Notes under the pieces: generated by a model
What the model was told of the DNA's origin: nothing
Database searches by the model: none
The model's input: only the letters and a program-made list of their open reading frames with translations
Position numbers and translations under genes: made by a program
Assembly (NCBI RefSeq): GCF_032818155.1
Contig: NZ_CP102589.1
Location: forward strand, 730,001-794,000
Length of the DNA: 64,000 bases
Direction of reading: 5' to 3'
Origin: Niallia taxi
GTDB lineage: Bacteria > Bacillota > Bacilli > Bacillales > Cytobacillaceae
Shown here: piece by piece, positions 43,067-51,356 of the stretch
Numbering within the stretch: position 1 is the stretch's first letter
How the letters are laid out: each line of letters opens with the position of its first letter

Positions 43067-43693
43067 TTAGAATGATGCAGCAGCAGTTGCAGCTTTAGTA
43101 ACACCAGCAGCAATGATTTCTGCAGCTTGGTCTGGGTTTTGGTTGTGTCCTTCAATGATGATTGTTTCAGGATTTTGTACGCCCCAGAATCCAAGGATTG
43201 TTTTTACGTAACGAACTGCTAATTCAACAGAAGCAGCAGGTCCTTCAGAGTAAACGCCGCCAGCAGCGTTCAATAGCATAACTTTTTTGTCGCCAACAAG
43301 TCCTTCTGGACCTTCAGCAGTATAACGGAAAGTTTTGCCTGCTTGGCTCAAGTAGTCAAGGTATGTGTGCAATACTGCAGGCACAGTGAAGTTCCACAAT
43401 GGGAAACCGAATACTACTTTATCAGCAGCAAGGAATTGATCCAAGTATTTAGTTACAAGGTCAGTTGCAGCTTTTTCGCCTTCTGTTAATTCCATACCTC
43501 TAGCAAGCTTGAACATACCGTTGATTTTGTCGTTGTCCAAGTAAGGTAGGTTTGCTTCAAAAAGATCCAATTCAGTGATTGTATCTTCTTTGTGAGTTTC
43601 TTTGTAGCTTTGCAAGAAAGCATCATACAATTGAACGCTCACTGCTTGATCAGCAGGACGAGAGTTTGCTTTTACGAATAATACGTTTGCCAT
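43067..43693 (-). CDS. azoR: FMN-dependent NADH-azoreductase
   Basis: A 208-residue flavodoxin-like protein. It starts MANVLFVKANSRP, with the FMN phosphate loop, and has VVFGFPLWNFTVPAVLHTYLDYL and MLLNAAGGVYSEG at the other cofactor positions, all typical of AzoR. It reduces quinones and azo compounds by two electrons, protecting against thiol-reactive quinones. ATG follows AGGGGTG. It is divergent from a TetR-family gene that is its likely regulator, although MhqR/YodB-type control is usual in Bacillus subtilis. Confidence 0.92.
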   Translation of the reverse strand: MANVLFVKANSRPADQAVSVQLYDAFLQSYKETHKEDTITELDLFEANLPYLDNDKINGMFKLARGMELTEGEKAATDLVTKYLDQFLAADKVVFGFPLWNFTVPAVLHTYLDYLSQAGKTFRYTAEGPEGLVGDKKVMLLNAAGGVYSEGPAASVELAVRYVKTILGFWGVQNPETIIIEGHNQNPDQAAEIIAAGVTKAATAAASF

Positions 43694-43834
43694 TCTTAAA
43701 ACACCCCTATTTTAAATTTTATATATTTCTAGCAGTTTTTGTTAAACTCATATTGGTTAAACAACATGTGTTGCTTACTTTATGATAGAATATAATTATA
43801 CTAGTAGCAATCGTCATTATTATTGATATGTAGC

Positions 43835-43866
43835 CTAAACAACAAATGTCGATAAATGTCGTTTAG
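43835..43866 (+). promoter_or_regulatory. operator candidate between azoR and tetR-like gene
   Basis: AAATGTCG is repeated directly at 43844-43851 and 43854-43861 (10-bp period), within an imperfect palindrome running from TAAACAAC to GTCGTTTA. CAACATGTGTTG near 43771 is a second small palindrome closer to azoR. Either could be the TetR-type binding site. Confidence 0.45.
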
Positions 43867-43907
43867 TTCAATATATAGAACCATTATTTACATATGGAGG
43901 TGGATAA

Positions 43908-44486
43908 ATGGAAACGACCGTAGCAAAAAGCGACCCACGAGTACTTAGGACGAGACAGCTTATATTGGATGCTTTTACTATTTTGATCCAGGAGAAGGAT
44001 TTCAAAGACATAACAGTCAAGGATATCACGGAAAAAGCAACCATCAATAGGGCAACCTTTTATGCGCATTTCCTTGATAAATATGAGCTGTTGGATCTGA
44101 CATTACTGGATGGTTTTAGAGAAACGCTGCACCAGCGTCTATCTTGTCACGCCGTGTTCAACGAAAATTCACTGAGCAGTTTATTTTACGTTATGTGCCA
44201 ATACCATCAAGAATTAAGCGGCCAATGTGCCAAAAACTATGAATCTCTCGGCGATCACTTCCAGAACAAAATGATTGAAGCAGTTCATGATGTGATTCTC
44301 CATTTGTTGGAGCATGAAGCAAATCCGAAGGAGGAGCATATTGCGATTGCTACAACATTGAGCTGGGGAATATACGGAGCAAGCTATTCCTGGAACAAGG
44401 AAGGCAGAAAAATATCGGCAGAAGAGCTTGTCGCAAAGATGGTGCCAATATGGGTCAGCGGATTGGACCATTATTTTAAAGGATAA
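43908..44486 (+). CDS. TetR-family transcriptional regulator
   Basis: 192 residues. The N-terminal helix-turn-helix includes ILDAFTILIQEKDFKDITVKDIT with the recognition part ATINRATFYAHFLDKYELLD (about 44-63). The C-terminal ligand domain resembles the TetR_C_33/YxaF-like group. ATG follows GGAGGTGGATAA. Divergent from azoR, so probably its repressor, released by quinones or another toxic compound. Confidence 0.87.
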   Translation: METTVAKSDPRVLRTRQLILDAFTILIQEKDFKDITVKDITEKATINRATFYAHFLDKYELLDLTLLDGFRETLHQRLSCHAVFNENSLSSLFYVMCQYHQELSGQCAKNYESLGDHFQNKMIEAVHDVILHLLEHEANPKEEHIAIATTLSWGIYGASYSWNKEGRKISAEELVAKMVPIWVSGLDHYFKG

Positions 44487-44494
44487 TAAAATGC

Positions 44495-44524
44495 CCTTCC
44501 CAAGCAGTTGGGAAGGCTTTTTAT
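44495..44524 (+). terminator. terminator of the tetR-like gene
   Basis: 9-bp stem CCTTCCCAA/TTGGGAAGG around GCAG, followed by CTTTTTA. Confidence 0.8.
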
Positions 44525-44551
44525 GTGGAAAGGAAGGCGGTACTTCCGAGC

Positions 44552-45445
44552 TTAAACAGGCGCAAATATCTCTCGTTTTTGCTCCTTCACCATCTTCACA
44601 TATTGTTCGTTTCCGAGCAGCTCGAAGATGAACATGGACCTTCTGTATGAGTCGATTGCCTTCATTATATCTCCTGATAATACTTCAAGGCATTCTCCGC
44701 GCTGGAAGTAAAGCTGGCCTGTCATTGATATGTCTTCCTTCTGTTTGCCGAGGGCGATACCGAGATCAGCATGCTCTAATGACAGCGTATATTCTTTCTG
44801 TAGAAAGAATAATTTCGATATATTATAATGAAGCTTGATTTGGAATTTATGCTGTTGTTTTAAGAATTCCTTATAGGTAAGAATTTTTTTGTATTGCCGT
44901 AAGCTTTTCTGGAACAGATTGTTTTCAGCAAAGATGATCGCAATGCTGTTTTGAATGCGGAAATCGATAAAGTCTTGTCCGAAGAGGGGATGGTCATCAT
45001 CGAGAAGATTTTCGAGCTCCTTGATAGCAGTGTGATAATCGTATTTTTCCAGATAATAGCCAGAAACGATATGTACCCATGCAATGAGCTGCTCGAATTT
45101 ATAGCCGAGCTGCCTGCTGCCTTGCTTTCGTTCACTTTGACATATTTCGAATGCTTCTTGATAATTTTTTTGTTTCATTAAGTTTTCCAAAAGCTCTTCT
45201 GTTTCCTTTATATAATCCTCGGCATCATTTAAAAGAATCTTATATAAGTATTCTAGTGATACCTTCAGGCGAATAGAAATAATATATAGAATATCCACCC
45301 CTGGATAGCCCCTGCCAGCTTCAATTCCGCTGATTGTCGCCTGTGTGCAGATTCCGTCTGCCAGCTGTGCCTGAGAAATCTTATTCATTTTCCGCAGTCT
45401 TTTAATTTCTGCCCCAAGTGCTTTAGCGTTCAACTCTACCATCAT
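44552..45445 (-). CDS. plcR: PlcR-like quorum-sensing transcriptional regulator
   Basis: About 297 residues. The N-terminal XRE helix-turn-helix (LGAEIKRLRKMNKISQAQLA, then ATISGIEAGRGYPGVDIL) is followed by five degenerate TPR-like repeats. The N-terminal layout and the C-terminal segment GQLYFQRGECLE closely resemble PlcR of the Bacillus cereus group, whose TPR groove binds the PapR peptide. A gene for a peptide ending LPFEH lies divergently 156 bp away, which makes the assignment strong. The start is set at ATG 45445 (GGTGAG upstream), with ATG 45454 also possible. RNPP paralogues such as NprR are longer. Confidence 0.85.
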   Translation of the reverse strand: MMVELNAKALGAEIKRLRKMNKISQAQLADGICTQATISGIEAGRGYPGVDILYIISIRLKVSLEYLYKILLNDAEDYIKETEELLENLMKQKNYQEAFEICQSERKQGSRQLGYKFEQLIAWVHIVSGYYLEKYDYHTAIKELENLLDDDHPLFGQDFIDFRIQNSIAIIFAENNLFQKSLRQYKKILTYKEFLKQQHKFQIKLHYNISKLFFLQKEYTLSLEHADLGIALGKQKEDISMTGQLYFQRGECLEVLSGDIMKAIDSYRRSMFIFELLGNEQYVKMVKEQKREIFAPV

Positions 45446-45601
45446 TCTCACCATTTTATAAAAAATTTTATATTTTTTGAGGGAAATCTAGCTTTTCTGC
45501 CTTTAATTATAGCATATAGATTAATAAGTGCTCTCATCGGAAACGCAAGTGTATTTAGAGTGACGTATACTGTGAAAAAAGCGAAAGATGAGGGTGATCT
45601 T

Positions 45602-45721
45602 ATGAAAAAACTATTTGCAGCCATTTTGTTGTTTGGTCTATTGATCTCACCACTTGGAAACGTATCTCAATCCTTAGGCACTCCAATCGTCAAGGCAGCA
45701 GGACTGCCGTTTGAGCATTGA
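45602..45721 (+). CDS. papR: PapR-like signal peptide precursor
   Basis: 39 codons from ATG 45602, preceded by GAGGGTGATCTT. The product begins MKKLFAAILLFGLLISPLG, a Sec-type signal sequence, and ends KAAGLPFEH. PapR of the B. cereus group has the same design (48 residues, Sec signal, processed from the C-terminus) and ends in LPFEF/Y, VPFEF, MPFEY or LPFEH. The mature signal here is predicted to be AGLPFEH or LPFEH, re-imported by an oligopeptide permease. In B. cereus papR lies just downstream of plcR in the same direction; here it is divergent. Confidence 0.82.
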   Translation: MKKLFAAILLFGLLISPLGNVSQSLGTPIVKAAGLPFEH

Positions 45722-45778
45722 TAAGTTTGTAGAATTTTCATGATTCGCTAGTCTCATTTTAAGTAGGAGGTTTACCAT

Positions 45779-45937
45779 ATGCTGTTGGGAAAAAAGGTCA
45801 AATATAAAGGGAGAAAATACCGAATCATACATATATATAACTCCGGTTTCCTGGAAATAAAGGATCTTCAGCAGTACAGCTATACGGTAGAGCTTGTCAG
45901 ACGCTCGGAGATTGAACTGCTGGGTGGAACAGAATAG
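45779..45937 (+). CDS. 52-residue hypothetical protein
   Basis: ATG 45779 follows TAGGAGGTTTACC and opens a 52-codon frame that ends just before a terminator. The product is basic at the start (LLGKKVKYKGRKYRIIHIY) and of SH3/KOW-like beta appearance, with an acidic end (RRSEIELLGGTE). Ribosome-binding site, terminator and composition support a real gene. It may be co-transcribed with papR, 57 bp upstream. Function unknown. Confidence 0.65.
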   Translation: MLLGKKVKYKGRKYRIIHIYNSGFLEIKDLQQYSYTVELVRRSEIELLGGTE

Positions 45938-45954
45938 TAGAAGGTAGAAGGCTT

Positions 45955-45980
45955 GAGCTGCTCGTGGCAGCTCTTTTTTT
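45955..45980 (+). terminator. terminator after the papR/52-residue gene unit
   Basis: 7-bp stem GAGCTGC/GCAGCTC with a TCGTG loop and T7. Confidence 0.87.
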
Positions 45981-46076
45981 ATGGAAAATATTGTTTGATT
46001 TTCAGCTATACTAAAAATATAATAAATTACATAGTTATTCTATGTAAAAGAAAACTTCTAAAAAGGAAGTCATTTT

Positions 46077-47006
46077 ATGAAAAAATTAATGTTAGTAGTA
46101 AGCAGCTTAATGATGATTGGTCTAATGATTGGGATGTATTTTTATGAAAAGCAAAGAAGCAGCAAGCCTGTGACACAAAAGGAAAAGCTTGAAGCACAGG
46201 TGAAGGAAATGGAACAGACAGGGCCGGAAGTATTGCAGCCAATGGTTGCAGATGAAGAAATTAGCTACACTTTGCAAAATGACGAGTTAAGTATAACGTA
46301 CAATAATGGGGAGACTTGGACAAAGGTTCCAATAAATAAGGAGCTTTTATTTCAAGGAGAGTATAACGGGAACGAGCAAGAATTAATAGAGCACAGCTAT
46401 ATAATAAATAACAAAATCGCAGCCTTCTTATATGCAAACACCACAGAAGGGTACCAAAACAAGCTGCTGTTAAAGTACTCTTTTGATAAAGGGAAGACGT
46501 GGGAAGAGACAGTGATCACAGACAAAATAATAGGTTTGCGCTTTCGAAAGGTTGATTTCTTAAATGAAAGCTTTGGTTATGTCATTATCTCAGGGGAAAG
46601 AACCATGTCATTTGAAGCCTCGACCGTTTTTTTAACACATGATGGCGGAAGTTCATGGCAGGAAACGGCTAATTCAGGCGTAACAAGGTTAATTTCAGAT
46701 GGCGGCTTTATTGATGAAAGCACTGGCTTTTTATCCTTTGGCACGATTAACCCAGAGGAACCTGATGTTTATGTCACAGAGGATGGCGGAGAAACATGGA
46801 CAAATGCTGTCTTTCAAATTCCTGATGAGTACAAACGAATCTTTGTCACTGCAGAAGTGCCTATTAAGGAAGGAAATCATTTAGCTGTATTGGTGAATCA
46901 AGGAGCAAATGGTGACTATAAAGGCGGAAAGGTTAAGGGTAAATTCCTATCCGACGATAACGGGAAAACATGGGAGTTTCAACAGGAGGTAGAGCCAAAT
47001 GAATAA
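46077..47006 (+). CDS. membrane-anchored Asp-box (BNR-like) beta-propeller protein
   Basis: 309 residues with one N-terminal helix (about 4-22) acting as signal or anchor, then an extracellular domain. Five Asp-box-like turns are visible: TYNNGETW, SFDKGKTW, THDGGSSW, TEDGGETW and SDDNGKTW. Such repeats stabilise sialidase and YCF48/VPS10-like propellers. No sialidase catalytic arginines are obvious, so binding rather than hydrolysis is more likely. ATG follows AAAAAGGAAG. It overlaps the next membrane protein gene by 8 bp. Confidence 0.78.
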   Translation: MKKLMLVVSSLMMIGLMIGMYFYEKQRSSKPVTQKEKLEAQVKEMEQTGPEVLQPMVADEEISYTLQNDELSITYNNGETWTKVPINKELLFQGEYNGNEQELIEHSYIINNKIAAFLYANTTEGYQNKLLLKYSFDKGKTWEETVITDKIIGLRFRKVDFLNESFGYVIISGERTMSFEASTVFLTHDGGSSWQETANSGVTRLISDGGFIDESTGFLSFGTINPEEPDVYVTEDGGETWTNAVFQIPDEYKRIFVTAEVPIKEGNHLAVLVNQGANGDYKGGKVKGKFLSDDNGKTWEFQQEVEPNE

Positions 47007-47841
47007 GGAGAGAACGGTTCGACTGTTTGGATGGCTGCTGTTTGTGCTTGCCATCTGCTTGTTTTTATTGCAAATGGGTTATTTTATCCTCCAAAGCCAG
47101 ATTCAAGTAGAGTACATAGATAACAGGCTGTTTTATATCATTAATATCGCCTTCTCTGTCTTTTTATTGTCAGCACTGACCATTTTGATACCATTTTCGA
47201 AAGCAGGCCAAGTAATTGCGACGGGCATCATCATTATTTTCATTGCCGCCAATTCCTATCTTCTTGGTTCAAGCAATTATAAAGTCAAAAACATAAGCAG
47301 TATATCGCCTGATTGGAAGCATGTCCTGTCGATTAAGGAAAATCAAGGCAGGGCTGTTTATAACCGAACATATTATGGTATTTTCAGCCGTCCAAAAGAT
47401 GCCTTCCCAAACGCCATAACAGGCGATCTCAAAATAAAGTGGCTGACAAATGATGCTTCTGCTGTTACATACAAAGGAACAGATAATAAAATCCATCAAT
47501 TCATCGCAACATACGGCGATCGCGGCAACGGTGGCTATTATCATGTTGGAGCTGAAATTCACGGCAGCTGGCAAGGCGAAAATGTTCAGGTTATCAGTAA
47601 CACAGAAGGGATATCCGTAACAGAAAACGGGATAACAGACCAGTTTGAATGGGGAAATATTGTTCAATTTGGCACACTTGCCGTTGTGCTGACAAAGGAT
47701 GATCAAGCAGTCTGGACAATCGCTTTAGCGGAAAACTTTAAGAGGAATTCAAATGCATCGCTACCAGTTGAGGGGGATATTGTCCTTTATAAGGCAGAAA
47801 TGGCAGAAAATCAGCCGATAACATTGAAAATAGAGAAATAG
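46999..47841 (+). CDS. membrane protein paired with the Asp-box protein
   Basis: 280 residues. Three predicted helices (about 8-30, 43-64 and 71-88) precede a 190-residue outer domain of beta character (SPDWKHVLSIKENQG, YGDRGNGGYYHVGAEIHGSW). The start lies in the end of the upstream gene after CAGGAGG, so the two proteins are probably made together and may form a surface complex. I do not recognise the family. Confidence 0.7.
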   Translation: MNKERTVRLFGWLLFVLAICLFLLQMGYFILQSQIQVEYIDNRLFYIINIAFSVFLLSALTILIPFSKAGQVIATGIIIIFIAANSYLLGSSNYKVKNISSISPDWKHVLSIKENQGRAVYNRTYYGIFSRPKDAFPNAITGDLKIKWLTNDASAVTYKGTDNKIHQFIATYGDRGNGGYYHVGAEIHGSWQGENVQVISNTEGISVTENGITDQFEWGNIVQFGTLAVVLTKDDQAVWTIALAENFKRNSNASLPVEGDIVLYKAEMAENQPITLKIEK

Positions 47842-47846
47842 AATGG

Positions 47847-47876
47847 GGTGCACTTTAGTGATAGAGTGCACCTTTT
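47847..47876 (+). terminator. terminator after the Asp-box pair
   Basis: 8-bp stem GGTGCACT/AGTGCACC with a 10-nt loop and a short T4 tail. Lies between convergent genes. Confidence 0.65.
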
Positions 47877-47880
47877 AGCT

Positions 47881-48753
47881 TCATTTCTCCCTCCCCATAT
47901 GCTTCTTCCGATAATTCAACGGCGAAATGCCATAAGTCTTTTTAAAAGCACTGGAGAAATAAGGGCCAAAGCTGAAGCCGCATTGTTCTGCGACAGTTTG
48001 AATCGGGTTATCTGTTTTTAATAATAGAATACGGGCTTGCTCTAACCGGTACGTGTTTAAATATTCTAGTGCTGTTACCTTGTAGAATTTTTTCATATAC
48101 TTAGCGATTGTGTTTTCATGAACGTTGAATTCTCTCGCTAGTATCGTGCTTGTTATTGGCTGGTAATAATGATCTCTTATATATTGGGCAACCTTTTCAG
48201 AAATGATATAGCCGCTGTCCTTAGCCATGCCTTGCGATTCTAAAAGATTAATAAGAGAAAAGAAGCTTATCTGGATGTCCCAAAAGGATAAATCTTTATT
48301 TTCCTTCGTCGTTGCCGCTAACAGCTGGTCTATTTTTTTATAAATTTCATCATAATCAACGAGTCTGCACTGCTTTTGTAGGTGCAGTGTATAGCTGTGA
48401 TTATGAAAATGCAATGCTGGAATAGGAATTGTCGATTCTAGCTTCCGCGGTTGACTCTCCTCTGTATAATAGCTGTTCGTATAGAAATGCAGCCAATAAA
48501 ACTCTGTGTCTTCCTCTGTCGGGATTGTGGAAAAATGATGTTTGAAGGGCAGCAGGATAAACATTTCATTTTTATTGATAATAAACTCCTTATTGTCCTC
48601 TGTTAAGCAAAGACAGCCTTTCCGCACAAGAATAATATCGAAGTACTCTAAATCGCTTCGATTTGGATGGCTTATTCCTTTCTCATATGTAGTGATATTG
48701 CCTTCGATAAAAATTGGAAAAGGAGGCACTGCTATTGAAACGATTTCCACCAT
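47881..48753 (-). CDS. AraC-family transcriptional regulator
   Basis: About 290 residues. An N-terminal cupin-like sugar-sensing domain (FDIILVRKGCLCLTEDNKEF, then FILLPFKHHFS) precedes two C-terminal helix-turn-helix motifs (about 190-285), TILAREFNVHENTIAKYMKK and TVAEQCGFSFGPYFSSAFKK, ending in YGISPLNYRK. ATG 48753 follows TGAGGTGAT. It is divergent from the DUF5695/GPH symporter genes and probably controls them in response to the transported sugar. Confidence 0.9.
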   Translation of the reverse strand: MVEIVSIAVPPFPIFIEGNITTYEKGISHPNRSDLEYFDIILVRKGCLCLTEDNKEFIINKNEMFILLPFKHHFSTIPTEEDTEFYWLHFYTNSYYTEESQPRKLESTIPIPALHFHNHSYTLHLQKQCRLVDYDEIYKKIDQLLAATTKENKDLSFWDIQISFFSLINLLESQGMAKDSGYIISEKVAQYIRDHYYQPITSTILAREFNVHENTIAKYMKKFYKVTALEYLNTYRLEQARILLLKTDNPIQTVAEQCGFSFGPYFSSAFKKTYGISPLNYRKKHMGREK

Positions 48754-48873
48754 TATCACCTCAGTAATTCAATTAATTCCCATATAAAAGGGAGTGAAAT
48801 ATCTTAAAAATTGATTAGAATCCTTTATGTTCATCTTAAAATTATTTTGTTATATTTTAAGAGCACTAACAAA

Positions 48874-48887
48874 AGCAAGCGTTTACA
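48874..48887 (+). promoter_or_regulatory. cre-like site upstream of the DUF5695 gene
   Basis: AGCAAGCGTTTACA agrees with the cre consensus TGWAANCGNTNWCA at 12 of 14 positions. It lies 65 bp before the TTG start, in the gap shared with the AraC-family regulator gene. Confidence 0.55.
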
Positions 48888-48951
48888 ATTAATTATACCT
48901 TCAAAATCTTCATTTTGCTTCAGTTAAATTATTAAAAAAGGAGGTATTTCC

Positions 48952-51351
48952 TTGGAGAATAAAAGATTCACCTTACAAGTTTCACCGAGTGGAAATTTAA
49001 CAAATTTAATCTTAAAAGAAGATACACATAAAATGAACTGGGTTATTGATGCTAGCTATCTCAAGCAAAGCGGATATAAAGAACAAGATAAGCTATTTGG
49101 AAATTTTTCTGTTATCGTTGATGGAAAAAGACTAACTAATGCTGATACAACACCAGTGGTAAGGAAAGACGAGGCCATTATTACAGTCACATACACCTTT
49201 GAAAAAGTAGAAGTCATTATGACATACGATTTAAAGCAGGCTGAGGATAATCTGACTTGGAATATAACGATGAAAAACCGTCAAGAGAAGGAAGTGACTA
49301 TCACAGACTTTGCAATCTGGTCGTCCTTTTCCTATGTTATGTACAAGATGAATGATCTGGATATGCAAACAAATCATTCTGCTGCTGTTTATCCCTCTAT
49401 TTCGAATGATTATACGAAGCTGGCATGTGTGCGCAGAAGCAACGAGGCACCGCATTTAGGGATGTACCAAACGAAAGGGCAAACATTATCTGTCGGAACG
49501 TATTGTGCTTATCATAATCTCTTTTTTGAAAGCGTTTCCCCATCCTTGGATGGTCTTTTATTCCACCAGCTGATTTTAGCAGGCGGCTATCCAGATGGCT
49601 TTGAAAATGCGGATTGGTTATACAACAAAACTGGCTTTACGCTTGCAGGCTTTGGTGAGAAGGAATGGGAATACAAGCTGGAGCCATTTAAAGATCAGCA
49701 CGACTTCTACCATATTGGCAAAACAAAATACGATCATCCTGTCTTTGAATTCCAGCCCCTTGCCATAGCAGGCAAGTATTACGATTTTGCGGTGCAGCTA
49801 CCAGCAACTAAATATTTAACAGATGCGTTTGTTGAGTATTTGGATAAATACGGAAACAGAAAAAAGATCAATATTGTCGGCAAAATGAAAAAAACGAAAC
49901 AGGGGTACAATGCTAAGCTTCTTTTCCGTGAAGCCGGTGAACATAAAATTACGATTGAAGTAGATGATCAGTATTTGGACAGCATCATCTTAAATGTAAT
50001 GGAGCCAATCAAAACAATCATCGAAAATCGTTCCCGCTATATTAGTGACAAGTTATTTAATGGTGCTGACAGTGAAAATCCATACAGCTACTCGCCCATT
50101 TCTAATCAAGGTGAGTCTTTAGGAAAATTGAGCTTAGTGCTGAAGAATAACCTGCTCGGCAGTCTGAATGTCAAGGAAGTACAGCAGGTGGAGGAAAGCT
50201 GTGTCTATTATATTCGCCAAAAATGGTTTGAAAATGGCGACTTCACAAGGCCGGTTAATTTGTATGGCGACTTCTACCGCTGTATGGATTTTGAGTATAT
50301 TGCGCATGTGTTTTATCTTCTATCTCAATTCGATGAGGATATATTGCAACTGCATAAGCCAGATACCTATTTAGCCTGGGCCGCAGATGTATTCTCATTA
50401 CGAGTTAACCCAGATCTGCACGATACACCAAGAGGAAAAGAAGAAGCCCAAATGCTAGGCGTGTTTTTCTTATATATCGACGAATTATTGGAACAGCTTA
50501 AAAGTCGCGGTTTAACTGCGAAATACGAAGAAATTCATTCCCTTTGGTCTAAAATCGCCCAAACGGTAGCGCAGGATAGTTCCACCTATAAAGCGGCAGT
50601 AACAGAGCATTTTTACGATAATGCTGGCTTTGGTCCGGCAACAGGAGCTTTAGCAAGCACACACCATCAGGATGCTGCCAACAGATACGGAGAATTAGTT
50701 CTTGCCAACATAGGCTTTTCTAATGATTTCCGCGCTCAAAGTCCTGATCGCTGGTGGGAAGCATTATCTTATATGATTCATTCCCTTTGGGGCGGGGTAA
50801 CAGCGGCTGCTTGCCTAAAGGCTTACGAAGAGCTGCATGATACGAGATACTTAAAGGCTGCATATCGGGCGACAATTGGAATTTTGTATTGCTATGACAC
50901 AAATGCAAAGGCAACAGATACGAAGCTGAATAGTGGGGAAGCAGCTTCCACTTACAGCATTGCTGGTCCTCATATAAACAGACCAGATTTATCGCGCAAC
51001 CGCTTTGGTCAATCAACCTTCTTTCGAGATGGCGGTATCTTTACCCGTCTATTCACAAAGGAAGAGGAAACAGCAGATTGGGATATGGGCGAGGAGCTTG
51101 TTGCTTATTTAGATGGTTTTGGAAAAAAGACGTTCTTATATGAGGAAAATGGCAAAATCGCTGTTGTGAATGGCTCAATCGAAGAAACAGAAGCAGGGCT
51201 GTTAATTACAAGCTATGCTCCCATTCCAACAGAATATCATTTTTATGATAAAGATATACACTTCATTTCAGAAAACGGGCAACTAGTTCCACAGGTTTTG
51301 TTTACAAATGGCCAGTTTAGGCCGAAAGAACAATTACTGACTAGGGAGTGA
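48952..51351 (+). CDS. DUF5695-type cytoplasmic glycoside-active protein
   Basis: 799 residues without signal peptide. The first 260 residues form a beta-sandwich-like domain (TLQVSPSGNLTNLIL, WNITMKNRQEKEVTITDFA). A central Ig-like stretch follows (about 265-350). The C-terminal 450 residues look like an alpha/alpha-toroid (FYRCMDFEYIAHVFYLLSQF, RWWEALSYMIHSLWGG), as in several glycoside hydrolase and lyase clans. It uses TTG 48952 after AAAAGGAGG. It overlaps the symporter gene, so it probably acts on the oligosaccharide that gene imports. DUF5695 is my best family guess. Confidence 0.7.
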   Translation: MENKRFTLQVSPSGNLTNLILKEDTHKMNWVIDASYLKQSGYKEQDKLFGNFSVIVDGKRLTNADTTPVVRKDEAIITVTYTFEKVEVIMTYDLKQAEDNLTWNITMKNRQEKEVTITDFAIWSSFSYVMYKMNDLDMQTNHSAAVYPSISNDYTKLACVRRSNEAPHLGMYQTKGQTLSVGTYCAYHNLFFESVSPSLDGLLFHQLILAGGYPDGFENADWLYNKTGFTLAGFGEKEWEYKLEPFKDQHDFYHIGKTKYDHPVFEFQPLAIAGKYYDFAVQLPATKYLTDAFVEYLDKYGNRKKINIVGKMKKTKQGYNAKLLFREAGEHKITIEVDDQYLDSIILNVMEPIKTIIENRSRYISDKLFNGADSENPYSYSPISNQGESLGKLSLVLKNNLLGSLNVKEVQQVEESCVYYIRQKWFENGDFTRPVNLYGDFYRCMDFEYIAHVFYLLSQFDEDILQLHKPDTYLAWAADVFSLRVNPDLHDTPRGKEEAQMLGVFFLYIDELLEQLKSRGLTAKYEEIHSLWSKIAQTVAQDSSTYKAAVTEHFYDNAGFGPATGALASTHHQDAANRYGELVLANIGFSNDFRAQSPDRWWEALSYMIHSLWGGVTAAACLKAYEELHDTRYLKAAYRATIGILYCYDTNAKATDTKLNSGEAASTYSIAGPHINRPDLSRNRFGQSTFFRDGGIFTRLFTKEEETADWDMGEELVAYLDGFGKKTFLYEENGKIAVVNGSIEETEAGLLITSYAPIPTEYHFYDKDIHFISENGQLVPQVLFTNGQFRPKEQLLTRE

Positions 51352-51356
51352 GAGAA

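Noticed and set aside
44428..44631. Plus-strand ORF across the tetR-like/plcR-like convergent ends
   Set aside because: It crosses a strong terminator and overlaps the coding end of the PlcR-like gene in another frame.
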